Of a stretch of DNA of 64,000 nucleotides, positions 17,883 through 26,314 are shown one piece after another; the first letter of the stretch is position 1; each line of letters begins with the position of its first letter. Made by a program: the position numbers and the translations under genes. Source of the DNA: Halopiger goleimassiliensis. GTDB lineage: Archaea > Halobacteriota > Halobacteria > Halobacteriales > Natrialbaceae. The stretch spans positions 248,001 to 312,000 of the forward strand of contig NZ_HG315690.1 of NCBI RefSeq assembly GCF_000455345.1, written 5' to 3'. The notes under the pieces were generated by a model that worked only from the letters and a program-made list of their open reading frames with translations, did not search any database and was not told the DNA's origin.

Positions 17883-19200
17883 CGGTCTCACCCTCCGTGG
17901 AGAGGATCTCGTAGATGGCGTCGGTGACGTCGTTCTCGTCGTTGACGTAGGCCACCGCGACGTCGTCGGCGTCCGTTCCGAAGTGTCGCTCCAGTTCCTC
18001 GGCGTGTGTGGCGTTGATCGCGTTGCCGCTGGGCTGGGTCTCCACGTAGGCGTGGAGGTTGGCGTCGATCTCCTCCATCATGGGGATGACGCGCTCTTCG
18101 GTGTCGTTCGAGGAGTTCTCCGAGTCGCCCGCGGCGAAGACGTAGCGGTTCCAGTCGCTCCAGGGGTACTCCTCGAGCAGTTCGGCGGCGAGTTCGTAGG
18201 CGCTCGAAATCTTCGTCCCGCCGCCGCTGCGGATGCCGAAGAACTCGTCGCGCTCGACCTCCCAGGCGTCGGCGTCGTGGGCGATGTAGACGAACTCGGC
18301 GTTGTCGTACTTGCCCTGGAGGTACCAGTCAAGCGGCGTGAACGTCCGCTCGACGAGTTCGCGCTTCTTCTCGCGCATCGAGCCGGAGACGTCGCGGATG
18401 TTGACCACGACGACGTTCTTCTCCTTCTCCTCGATGATCTCGGGGTGGCGGTAGCGCTCGTCCTCGCGGCGGAAGGGGACGTGATCGATCCCCTCGCGGC
18501 GGATCTTCTGCTGGACGTCCTCGCGCTCGACGTTGTTCTCGACCTCCTCGATCGAGTCCCACGTCCCGCGCTCGTCGTCGGGGATCGCGTCGTAGGCCTC
18601 CTCGATCCAGGCCATCGAGACCGGCAGATTTTCGCCGCGGGCCCACTCGAAGACCTCGCGGGGGGCGATTCCCTCGACCTTGCAGAGTTCCCGCAGGAAG
18701 TCCTCGTCGAAGTCCATCGCGAGTTTCCGCTTGAGCCCCTCCTTGAACATCCGCTCGAAGTCGAGCGTGCTGTTGGGACCCGTTCGGGTGAGGTCGGTGT
18801 AGGGACCTTCCTTCTCCTCGATGACCTTCTTGCCCTTCGGATCGAGGTCGAGGCCGAGTTCCTCGTCGAGTTCCTCGGCGAACTCCTCGGGATCCATCTC
18901 GTAGTACTCGTGCTCGCCGCCCTCCTCGCCGGGTTCGCCGTCCTCGTCGCCGTCGCCCGGTTGGGGCTGTGGCTCGCCGACCGGCTGGCCGGGCTGGGGG
19001 GTGCCGTCCTCGCCCTGGCCGACGCCACCCATGTCGCGTTGATCGTACTCGAACTCGGGCAGCGAGACGATCTTGACCGGGATCTTGATCTCGCCGGGAC
19101 GACTCTGGCCGAGGTCGCCGTACTGGATGAAGTCGGCCAGGTCCTCGCGGCGCTTCTCGCCGACCTCGCGGAATCGCTCGAGGTCGTCTCTCAGTCCCAT
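17875..19200 (-). CDS. DUF444 (YeaH/YhbH) family protein
   Basis: A 441-residue protein of the YeaH/YhbH family. The N-terminus has a basic/acidic helical stretch and a Gly/Pro/Glu linker near residues 60-105. The C-terminal half is a von Willebrand A-like domain with the MIDAS-type motif RDVSGSM preceded by VVVVNI, and a later [15 protein letters not shown]. In E. coli yeaH forms an operon with the yeaG (PrkA) kinase and is thought to work with it in nutrient stress. Here it lies between prkA and spoVR, 55 bp downstream of the second kinase. Confidence 0.94.
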   Translation of the reverse strand: MGLRDDLERFREVGEKRREDLADFIQYGDLGQSRPGEIKIPVKIVSLPEFEYDQRDMGGVGQGEDGTPQPGQPVGEPQPQPGDGDEDGEPGEEGGEHEYYEMDPEEFAEELDEELGLDLDPKGKKVIEEKEGPYTDLTRTGPNSTLDFERMFKEGLKRKLAMDFDEDFLRELCKVEGIAPREVFEWARGENLPVSMAWIEEAYDAIPDDERGTWDSIEEVENNVEREDVQQKIRREGIDHVPFRREDERYRHPEIIEEKEKNVVVVNIRDVSGSMREKKRELVERTFTPLDWYLQGKYDNAEFVYIAHDADAWEVERDEFFGIRSGGGTKISSAYELAAELLEEYPWSDWNRYVFAAGDSENSSNDTEERVIPMMEEIDANLHAYVETQPSGNAINATHAEELERHFGTDADDVAVAYVNDENDVTDAIYEILSTEGETDE

Positions 19201-19255
19201 CCGCGGTCACCTCCCGATCGCGTGCTCGTACCCGTCGCCGTTCCGTACGTGACTG

Positions 19256-21541
19256 TCAGTCCCATCTGTAGCTCACCTGTCCCATGACGTGTCTGCTGGT
19301 CAGTTCGGCCGACGCCTCGCTGTAGTCGAACTCCGAGACCATCGTCTCGATCGTCGATTCTTTGACGCTTTCCGTCTCCGTCCCGCTCGGCGGGTCGTCC
19401 CACTGGCGCGGGTCGAAGTCCTCGAAGGTGCGCCGCACGTCGTCCCAGTCGTGGCTCTCGAGGACGGCCTTGATGACCGGGATCGCCGTCAGGTCGACGT
19501 CCTCGACCGAGAAGTCCTCGTTGCGGTGTTCCCACGCGTGGCGATTGAGCGAGGTGATCACCTTCTCCCGGCGGAAGTTCCGGACGCTCTCGCGGGGAAG
19601 GTTCCCCTCGTAGTCGTCCTCGGAGAACCGGCCGAGGTGTTCGACCTCGAACAGCTTCATCTTCAGCGGATCCGGTTCGACCCGCTCGCCGCGGTCGTTG
19701 TACAGCGGTTCGTCGGTCTCCCACGCGTAGACGTGTTCGACGTACTCGGCGACGGTTTCCTCGTCGACGCGTTTCTCGTGCATGATCGCCTCGATGACGT
19801 CGGCCTCCTGCCGGTCGTAGATGTAGTTTTTCACCGGCACCACGCGGTTCTCGAACTCGGAGCGTTCGCCGGTCGAGAACACCGGTGCCTCGGCCAGTCC
19901 TTCGGCCATCGCGTTCAGCACGTCGCGAGGCATGACGACGTCCTCGACGGGCAATTCGGCGTGGTGGCGGTCGCGGTCGGTCTGGACGAGTTCGCCCAGC
20001 GTGTCCCGGGTGTAGGTGACCGGGATGCCGTGATCGCCGTCCGCCCCGTCGTCGTCGAAGTCGAACTCCTCTTTCTCGCGACGGGTGTCGCCTTCCCGGA
20101 GGTAGCCCTGGTCGTAGATGAGCGCCTTGTCGACCAGATCCAGGCCGTTGGGGAGGTCCCCCTCGTCGAGGCGCGTGACGACCGCGTACAGGGCGGCCGC
20201 CTCGATGGCGTGGGGCGCGAACTCCTGGGTTCGGGTCGTTCCGTCCTGGTCCCGCACCGTGACCGTCACCGGCTGACGGATGCGCTGTTCGAGTTCGTCG
20301 TAGGTGTCTGCCTCCCAGACCTGCGTCTCGTTGGTCAGCTCCCGCCGGATCAGTTCGCACTCGAGGCTGAGATTGGTGAGGTAGCCAAAGCGGTGTTTGT
20401 CCAGCCGACGCTTCAGCGCCTTCAGCGGGTCCGTCCCGTTGCGGTCGGCGTGCTGGTTCAACTGCGCCTCGAGGTCGGGGTTCGAGATGATCAACAGCTG
20501 CGTGTCGACGTCCATCCCGATGCCCTTATCCAGTTTCACTGACTGCTCGTCGGGGACGTTCAGCAGTTTCTGCAGGAGATCGGCGTGCTGGGCGGCGTCC
20601 TCGACGATGGTGAGGACGCCGTTGCCCTGCGAGAGGACGCCGTCGTAGCTGAACGCCTGCGGGTTCTTGCGCCCGCGGGAGTCGAGTTCCTGGAGCATGC
20701 CGTGCATCCAGGAGCCGACGAGCCGTTCCTTGGGGCGGCCGTCGTCCTCGCTGTGGAGGACGCCGACGCCCTGGCCGACGTCGACGACGTAGTTTTTGAC
20801 CCGGAGGTGGCTGTCGTCCGTGATCGCCGAGAACAGGTCCGATTCGCCCTCGCGGCGGTAGCGCTCCTCGAGGTACTCGTAGGCCTCGCGGGAGAACGGA
20901 TCGAGGTCGGCGTCGACCTGGAGCGGGACGTGGTCCTCGAGTTCGGCGTTGAGGTCCGCGAGAATCTCACGACGGATCTCCTCGGGAAACACCGACAGCG
21001 GGTGGGTCTGTACGGGGCTCTCGTACCAGTTCCTGTCGTCGCCGGCCGTCGGGTCGCCGCCGTAGCTCAGGCCGCGGTCGTCGGCCTCGGCCGTGGTTAC
21101 GTTCCACTCGACCGTGTAGCGCCGTCCTTCGGGCGTCTTCGAGTACTCGCGGAGGCCGTTGACGAGACAGCGCTTGAGTTCCGACTTGCCCGTCGCCGTG
21201 GGACCCTCGAACCAGATGATCTTCTCGTCTTTCGCCCGACCGGCGGCGATCGACCGCAGGTCGTCGACGAACCGGTTCAGCACCTCCGTGTTGCCGAGGA
21301 TGGCGTGTTCGCCGTCGTTGTGGGGGTCGTCGAAGAAGCGATACCGCTCTTTCTCCTCGCCCTCCTCGACGACCGTCCGGGTGCCGGCGGCCTCGATGGC
21401 CTCGAGCAGGTACTTCGAGGCGTGGGAGGCGATCGTCGGGTTCTCGAAGATCCGATCGACGTACGCCGCGAGGCTCATCGGCTCCTCGTAGGTCTCCTCT
21501 AACGTGCGGTCGGCCTCGGTGACGTAGTCGTCGCCGGTCAT
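19256..21541 (-). CDS. PrkA-type serine protein kinase (second paralogue)
   Basis: A 761-residue PrkA family protein: an N-terminal AAA+-like ATPase and a C-terminal PrkA kinase domain. The Walker A is GPTATGKS (residues 113-120), preceded by IIWFEG. A Walker B-like GVLTIVEDA and sensor region LLIISNPDLEAQ follow. It is 70 residues longer than its upstream neighbour and clearly diverged. E. coli PrkA (YeaG) acts in nitrogen starvation; substrates in archaea are unknown. Its start is 20 bp after the stop of the first prkA gene, so both are co-transcribed. Two different kinases may form a heteromer. Confidence 0.93.
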   Translation of the reverse strand: MTGDDYVTEADRTLEETYEEPMSLAAYVDRIFENPTIASHASKYLLEAIEAAGTRTVVEEGEEKERYRFFDDPHNDGEHAILGNTEVLNRFVDDLRSIAAGRAKDEKIIWFEGPTATGKSELKRCLVNGLREYSKTPEGRRYTVEWNVTTAEADDRGLSYGGDPTAGDDRNWYESPVQTHPLSVFPEEIRREILADLNAELEDHVPLQVDADLDPFSREAYEYLEERYRREGESDLFSAITDDSHLRVKNYVVDVGQGVGVLHSEDDGRPKERLVGSWMHGMLQELDSRGRKNPQAFSYDGVLSQGNGVLTIVEDAAQHADLLQKLLNVPDEQSVKLDKGIGMDVDTQLLIISNPDLEAQLNQHADRNGTDPLKALKRRLDKHRFGYLTNLSLECELIRRELTNETQVWEADTYDELEQRIRQPVTVTVRDQDGTTRTQEFAPHAIEAAALYAVVTRLDEGDLPNGLDLVDKALIYDQGYLREGDTRREKEEFDFDDDGADGDHGIPVTYTRDTLGELVQTDRDRHHAELPVEDVVMPRDVLNAMAEGLAEAPVFSTGERSEFENRVVPVKNYIYDRQEADVIEAIMHEKRVDEETVAEYVEHVYAWETDEPLYNDRGERVEPDPLKMKLFEVEHLGRFSEDDYEGNLPRESVRNFRREKVITSLNRHAWEHRNEDFSVEDVDLTAIPVIKAVLESHDWDDVRRTFEDFDPRQWDDPPSGTETESVKESTIETMVSEFDYSEASAELTSRHVMGQVSYRWD

Positions 21542-21561
21542 GTTAGTCGCCCTCGATCATG

Positions 21562-23634
21562 TTACTCGTCCATCTCCGCTTTGGCGACCTCCGCGCCGGC
21601 GAACTCGAGCACTTCCTTGGCCCCTTCCTCGGAGTAGCCCTGTTCCATCAGCGCGTCGATCCAAGCGGAGCGCTCGTCGTCGTCGAACTCGTTGGCGCTG
21701 ACCAGCGCGGAGAAGTTGATGTTGTGCTTCTTGTCCTCCCAGAGCTTGCGCTCTAACGCGCGGCGCAGGCGCTCGTTGTCCTGCGGGTTGAACGCCTCGC
21801 CCTCGCGGGCGCGCCGGGAGACCCAGTTCGAGACCTCCTGGCGGAAGTCGTCCTTGCGATCCTCGGGGATGTCGAGTTTCTCCTCGACCGAGCGCAGGAA
21901 CGTCTCGTCGGGCTCCTGTTCCCGCCCGGTCAACTCGTCCTCGATCGTGTCGTCGTCGATGTAGGCCATGACGTGGTCCATGTATTTCTCGCCCTGGCGC
22001 TGGATCTCGTCGACGTCGTAGGCCAGCGCGTGGCGGACGTCTTCGATGGCGCGCTCGCGGTACTCCTCGCGGACCGTCTCGAGGTAGCGGTAGTACTTCT
22101 CGAAGTTGTCCTCCGGAATGGAGCCGTGGTGCTCCAAGTTCTCCTCGAAGAAGTTGAACACCGTCAGCGGCGAGAGGAAGCCGCGACTGCGGTGTTTCGA
22201 GTCCATGATGGCTTCGGCGATCTCGTCGCCGATGAACCGGGGCGAGACGCCGACCATGCCTTCACCGATCTCGGCCTTCTGGGCGGCCTCCTCGCGGAGT
22301 TTCTTGACGTCGATGTCGTCGCCCTCGTCGATCTCGCCGTTGTAGGCTTTGGCCTTCGAGAGCAGATCGACCGTCTCGGCGTCGGGTTCCTCGATCCGCG
22401 TCAGAACGCCAAAGAGGCCCGCCATCTCGAGCGTGTGCGGCTCGACGTTGATGTCGGGGACGTCGGCGTTCGAGAGCATCTTCTGGTAGATCTGGGCCTC
22501 GTCCTCGTAGGAGAGGACGTACGGGAAGTCGATCCGCTTGGTGCGGTCGTTGAACGCCTCCATCTTCTCGTCGCCCTTCTTGTCCTTGTACTCGGGCATG
22601 TTGGTGCGGCCGACGATCACCTGGTCGATGTCGATCCGGGGGTTGTTCTTCGGCTTGATCGTCTGCTCCTGGGTGGCGTGGAGGAAGTCGTAGAGGAACT
22701 CCCGCTGGAGCTTGAGCAGCTCTTCACCGCTGAAGATCCCCCTGTTCGCGTTACAGAACGCCCCCGAGTAGTCGAACGCGCGCGGGTCGCTCTCCCCGTA
22801 GATGGCGATCTTGGAGTAGTTGACGTCGCCGGTGAGTTCGGTCTCGTCCTGGTTCTTCTTGTCCTTGGGTTCGAACGTCTCGATCCCCTGGCGCTTGTTC
22901 TCGTCGGCGACGAACCGGACGATCTCGACGTGATTTTCGAGGACCTGCTGGAGGTCGTCGTCGTAGTACGCCAGCAGTTTGTCCATGTAGAACTCGCTCT
23001 CGGGATCGAGCGCCTGTTCGTTCTGGATCGTGTAGGGGGCCTCGAGCCGTTCGTTCAGGTCGTCGAGCACCGACTGGCGCTGCTCGAGGGGCAGCAGGAC
23101 CAGCGGGTCCTGGTTCATCGGCGACCGGACGGTGTCGTCCGCCGGATCCTGGTCCTGGATGACGTCACAGAGGTTCGTCCACCGGAAGGTGTACATCCGG
23201 CCCTCCTCTCGCAGGGTGTAATCCTCGAAGTACCGACGGACCTGCTTGTCGAAGTGGGACTTGCCCGACCCGACCGGCCCGAGCAGGAGTTTGATCCGCC
23301 GTTCCGGTCCCAGGCTGCGAGCGCCCGATTTCACCTTGTTGACGAACTCGTGGATCGACTGGTGGATCACCCGGCCGTAGAAGGTGTTCTCCCCGTCGTG
23401 TAACGGGTCTTCGCTGGCCAACCGGTACTCGACGACGCCCTCCGTCTCGTCGTAGGTCGTCCCGTAGTAGTCGAACATGTCCGCGACCCGCTGGTGGGCG
23501 TTGCGGGCGACTTTCGGGTCCTCGTAGCAGGTCTCGAGGTACTCGTCGAACGATTTCGTCTCCCGCAGGTCCGCGGGCATCGATTCCTTGTATTCGGTAC
23601 TGAGCTTCTCGAGCGTCTCGATGTCACCGGTCAT
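21562..23634 (-). CDS. PrkA-type serine protein kinase (first paralogue)
   Basis: A 690-residue PrkA family protein. YLETCYEDPKVARNAHQRVADMF is the conserved N-terminal PrkA block and LLLGPVGSGKS (Walker A, residues 119-126) the nucleotide site. The region NRGIFSGEELLKLQREFLYDFL and the Asn/Thr-rich VIVGRTNMPEY match the AAA core. The ATG at 23634 (MTGDIETLEKL) was chosen because upstream in-frame codons are Arg/Pro/Thr-rich and look untranslated. First gene of the four-gene kinase operon, with an unusually long candidate leader of about 300 nt. Confidence 0.94.
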   Translation of the reverse strand: MTGDIETLEKLSTEYKESMPADLRETKSFDEYLETCYEDPKVARNAHQRVADMFDYYGTTYDETEGVVEYRLASEDPLHDGENTFYGRVIHQSIHEFVNKVKSGARSLGPERRIKLLLGPVGSGKSHFDKQVRRYFEDYTLREEGRMYTFRWTNLCDVIQDQDPADDTVRSPMNQDPLVLLPLEQRQSVLDDLNERLEAPYTIQNEQALDPESEFYMDKLLAYYDDDLQQVLENHVEIVRFVADENKRQGIETFEPKDKKNQDETELTGDVNYSKIAIYGESDPRAFDYSGAFCNANRGIFSGEELLKLQREFLYDFLHATQEQTIKPKNNPRIDIDQVIVGRTNMPEYKDKKGDEKMEAFNDRTKRIDFPYVLSYEDEAQIYQKMLSNADVPDINVEPHTLEMAGLFGVLTRIEEPDAETVDLLSKAKAYNGEIDEGDDIDVKKLREEAAQKAEIGEGMVGVSPRFIGDEIAEAIMDSKHRSRGFLSPLTVFNFFEENLEHHGSIPEDNFEKYYRYLETVREEYRERAIEDVRHALAYDVDEIQRQGEKYMDHVMAYIDDDTIEDELTGREQEPDETFLRSVEEKLDIPEDRKDDFRQEVSNWVSRRAREGEAFNPQDNERLRRALERKLWEDKKHNINFSALVSANEFDDDERSAWIDALMEQGYSEEGAKEVLEFAGAEVAKAEMDE

Positions 23635-24221
23635 GGTATCGTTGGATGTGGATCCCCCGCCGTCGGTAGTCCGTGGTCGCACGGGGTAGCTGTGCGTGGA
23701 CGTCGCGGGACCTGCCGGGTCGTCGCGGGGCCGAACCGCCACGCGCCGTCGAGCCCGAGGGATCCAGCGCGGACTCGTCGCGGTCGTCGTGGGTGGGGAG
23801 CGGCCGGATCGGCACCCCCCAACGGGCGGCGTCGGATTGCTGTGTCATGTGTGAGCGTCCACCACTCTTCGGTGTCGAGCGTCGCATGAGCGAACTCACG
23901 CGACGTGCGCCGGGGACGGGCGCGGAGTGGATCGGTCCGGCGAACGGATACCGATAGTATTTAATGAGTGAGTAATCCAGCCACTTAACCTTGGCCCCAA
24001 AAAATATTTATCAGGAGTTAATTACAGGCAAAAACGCCCTACATCGTAGATTGTGGATTGGTACCATTGCACGTTTTTACCGCTCACGGACAAAAAGAAT
24101 CGGCCTGCAGCGTCGGGGTGCGCTCGCGCGCGGACGGTCACGACGAGCTAGAAACCCGGTGGCCGACCGGCTGCGCCAGAGAGCCGACGCCGATTTAGGT
24201 CCCACCCCGCAATCTCGAACC
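23635..24221. promoter_or_regulatory. Divergent promoter region between prkA operon and DUF5820 gene
   Basis: A 587-bp non-coding stretch. AT-rich core at 23955-24080 contains a leftward TATA-like ATTAAATAC near 23957-23965, which would start the prkA message about 300 nt before its ATG. It also contains AAAATATTTAT near 24001-24011. A separate rightward GATTTAGG at about 24192-24199 fits a leaderless DUF5820 transcript. No confident gene was found: frames here encode Arg-rich, non-acidic peptides. Confidence 0.45.
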
Positions 24222-24632
24222 ATGACCGACCGCTCGGCGCTTCCCGAGGCGTGGACCGTCTGGGCCGACGGCGACGACGGCCGCCTCGTGCTCGCTTACC
24301 GACCCGACGTCTTCGACGGGGCGGCGTTTCCCGCCCCCTGTCTCCCGACGCTCTACCTGACCCACGGCCGACGAACCCGCCGCCCCGGTCGCAACCCGAC
24401 CGACACGACCGCGGCCGAGGACTGGTTCGTCACCCTCTATCTCGAGCCGGAGGTCACGCTCGAGGACGGCCGGCGGTTCGACACTCGGGAGGAGGCGCTC
24501 GAGTACGCCGTCGACCTCGCCCGCCGGTTCGACGCGGGGGAGATCGATTACCGGGGACTCTATCAGGTGCCTCGAGAGGCGTACTTCGACCGGCTGGACG
24601 AGCTAACTGGGCGCGCGGACGACGAACGGTAG
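24222..24632 (+). CDS. DUF5820-like small protein
   Basis: A 136-residue haloarchaeal protein of unknown function, probably DUF5820. Conserved-looking segments are LPEAWTVWADGDDGRLVLAYRPDVFD, CLPTLYLTHGRRTRRPGRNP, and DWFVTLYLEPEV with FDTREEALEYAVDLARRFDAGEIDYRGLYQVPREAYF. The pattern suggests a compact alpha/beta domain with an Arg-rich loop. A TATA-like GATTTAGG lies about 25 nt upstream of the ATG. The family name is from memory; no role can be inferred from neighbours. Confidence 0.75.
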   Translation: MTDRSALPEAWTVWADGDDGRLVLAYRPDVFDGAAFPAPCLPTLYLTHGRRTRRPGRNPTDTTAAEDWFVTLYLEPEVTLEDGRRFDTREEALEYAVDLARRFDAGEIDYRGLYQVPREAYFDRLDELTGRADDER

Positions 24633-24682
24633 CCGTCGCATCCCCGGCTAGTTGAGACGACCGATCCACCGCCCGGGATTCG

Positions 24683-25123
24683 TTACCGAACGATCGTCAC
24701 GGGGACGGTCGCCCGGCGAGTGACGGTCTCGGCCACGCTGCCGAACAGTACCCGTCCCGCCCCGGTACGGCCGTGGCTACCCATGACGATGTGGTCGACG
24801 TCCCGGTTCTCGGCGGCCTCGAGGATTTGTCCGGCCGGCTTCCCGACCCTGACGACCGTATCGGCCGGTATCCCGCGTTCCGCAGCGCTTTCACGGTACT
24901 CCTCGAGAAGGGCGTCGGCCTCGTCCCGTCGACGGTGGGCTTCCGCTCGGTACCTCTCGAGGTCGAGATCCAGGTCCGTCTCGCTCCCGTACGAGAACGC
25001 ACTCGGTGGACTGATTACGTGTATCAGCGTCACGGTCGGCTCCGGGATGTTCTCCAGCACGTATTCGAAGGCGTTCTCGGATTGGGACGACCGATCGATC
25101 GGAACGAGAACGTGCTCCCCCAT
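24683..25123 (-). CDS. Universal stress protein (UspA family)
   Basis: A 146-residue UspA domain. It starts HVLVPIDRSSQSENAFEYVL and ends with the ATP-binding GSHGRTGAGRVLFGSVAETVTRRATVPVTIV, i.e. the G-x2-G-x9-G(S/T) motif, so it belongs to the nucleotide-binding class. Usp proteins modulate stress survival, and in haloarchaea they are numerous and often sit beside transporters. One of four usp genes within 12 kb around the acetate genes. Monocistronic; the ATG at 25123 starts exactly at the first strand. Confidence 0.92.
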   Translation of the reverse strand: MGEHVLVPIDRSSQSENAFEYVLENIPEPTVTLIHVISPPSAFSYGSETDLDLDLERYRAEAHRRRDEADALLEEYRESAAERGIPADTVVRVGKPAGQILEAAENRDVDHIVMGSHGRTGAGRVLFGSVAETVTRRATVPVTIVR

Positions 25124-25331
25124 ACACGTACTGACGGACCGCCGATACAAGAAACGATCACGTAACTGTCGGCTCCGGTGAACCAGCGTCCACGTTCGAA
25201 CTGACTGCACTGCCGGCAGACACCGATCCAACCCCTGACTGACGAACCGACTCCGGGGGTCGCTACACGACACCAGTTGGCGTGTCGCCGAACGCGTGAG
25301 GCTTAACCCCGCGTGGCGACTACTCCGGGCC

Positions 25332-25781
25332 ATGTCGACCGTTACCCTCGTCGGAACCCGGCTGGCCGAGCCCGGGACCGAGTTCGTCTACCAGGGCGAG
25401 GCCGACGGCTGTGCGGGCTGTCCCTACCGCAGCCAGTGTCTCAATCTCTCGACCGACACCACGTACCGCGTCACCGAGGTTCGCGAGAACGCCCAGACGC
25501 TCGAGTGCGCCATGCACGACGGCGGCGTCCGCGCCGTCGAGGTCGAACCCGTCACCGCGGTGCGCGCGAACATCCACGGGAAGGGCGCGTTCGCGGGCAG
25601 CAAGACGAGCCTTCCCGGTCCCTGCCCGTACGTCGAGTGTCCCAGCCACGACTACTGCGAACCCGACGGCGTCGACTTCGACGAGGAGTACCGGATCAGC
25701 GAAATCCTCGGCGAACCGCCACACGACGTCTGTCACCTCGATCGGTCGCTCGAGCTGGTGGAACTGGACGTCCAGGACTGA
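25332..25781 (+). CDS. UPF0179 family cysteine-rich protein
   Basis: A 149-residue archaeal UPF0179 protein of unknown function. It is rich in Cys: GCAGCPYRSQC near residues 30-40, LECAMHDGG in the middle, and PCPYVECPSHDYCEPDG toward the end, with a last Cys in HDVCHLD. The first and later clusters (CxxCx5C and Cx4Cx5C) could coordinate an iron-sulfur cluster or zinc. The ATG at 25332 was chosen at the family-typical start (STVTLVGTRLAEPGTEF). Neighbours do not suggest a role. Confidence 0.9.
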   Translation: MSTVTLVGTRLAEPGTEFVYQGEADGCAGCPYRSQCLNLSTDTTYRVTEVRENAQTLECAMHDGGVRAVEVEPVTAVRANIHGKGAFAGSKTSLPGPCPYVECPSHDYCEPDGVDFDEEYRISEILGEPPHDVCHLDRSLELVELDVQD

Positions 25782-25853
25782 CGAGGCCGCGGCTCCTCGC
25801 TTGCAGTACGCCAGTCGAAAAGAACGCACAGGAGGTCGGTTACTGCCCTCTCG

Positions 25854-26312
25854 TTACTCCTCGCGGACGTCGACCACGAGCACCGGCCGGTCCGTCGCCC
25901 GGAGGGTGCGCTCGGCGACGCTGCCGAGCAACATCCGTCGGACGCCGCCGCGGCCGGCCGAACCCATGACGATCAGGTCCACGTCGTGGTCGTCGGCGTA
26001 GGTCGCGATCCGCTTGTGCGGATTACCGGCGACGACGGCCTCGATGACCTCGAGCCCTGCGTCGGCCGCCCGATCCGCGACGTAGCCGGTGGCGTTTCGC
26101 GCCCGCTGCTCGAGTTCCGGCAGGTCGCTCAGGTCGCCCTGTTTGAAGCGATCGATCTGCTCGGTGCCGACGGCGACGTCCATCGCGTCCAGGTCGACGA
26201 CGTACAGCGCGTGGACCTCGGCGTCGTAGGTCGATGCGAGTTCGACGGCGTGATCGACGGCGTTCTCGGCGACGTGGCTGCCGTCCGTCGGGACGAGGAT
26301 CGTGTCGTACAT
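25854..26312 (-). CDS. Universal stress protein (UspA family), linked to acetate symporter
   Basis: A 152-residue UspA domain: YDTILVPTDGSHVAENAVDHAVELAS at the start and VMGSAGRGGVRRMLLGSVAERTLRATDRPVLVVD at the end, keeping the ATP-binding glycines. Its ATG is 2 bp after the stop of the SSS symporter gene, so it is the last gene of a DUF4212-SSS-usp operon and may bind or regulate the transporter. That role is an inference; usp genes next to SSS transporters are common in haloarchaea. Confidence 0.93.
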   Translation of the reverse strand: MYDTILVPTDGSHVAENAVDHAVELASTYDAEVHALYVVDLDAMDVAVGTEQIDRFKQGDLSDLPELEQRARNATGYVADRAADAGLEVIEAVVAGNPHKRIATYADDHDVDLIVMGSAGRGGVRRMLLGSVAERTLRATDRPVLVVDVREE

Positions 26313-26314
26313 CG

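Noticed and set aside
23624-23848. 74-codon leftward frame (MTQQSDAARWG) in the prkA leader
   Set aside because: Arg/Pro/Ser-rich, not acidic, overlaps the prkA start and has no recognisable pattern. It could be a leader peptide, but composition argues against coding.
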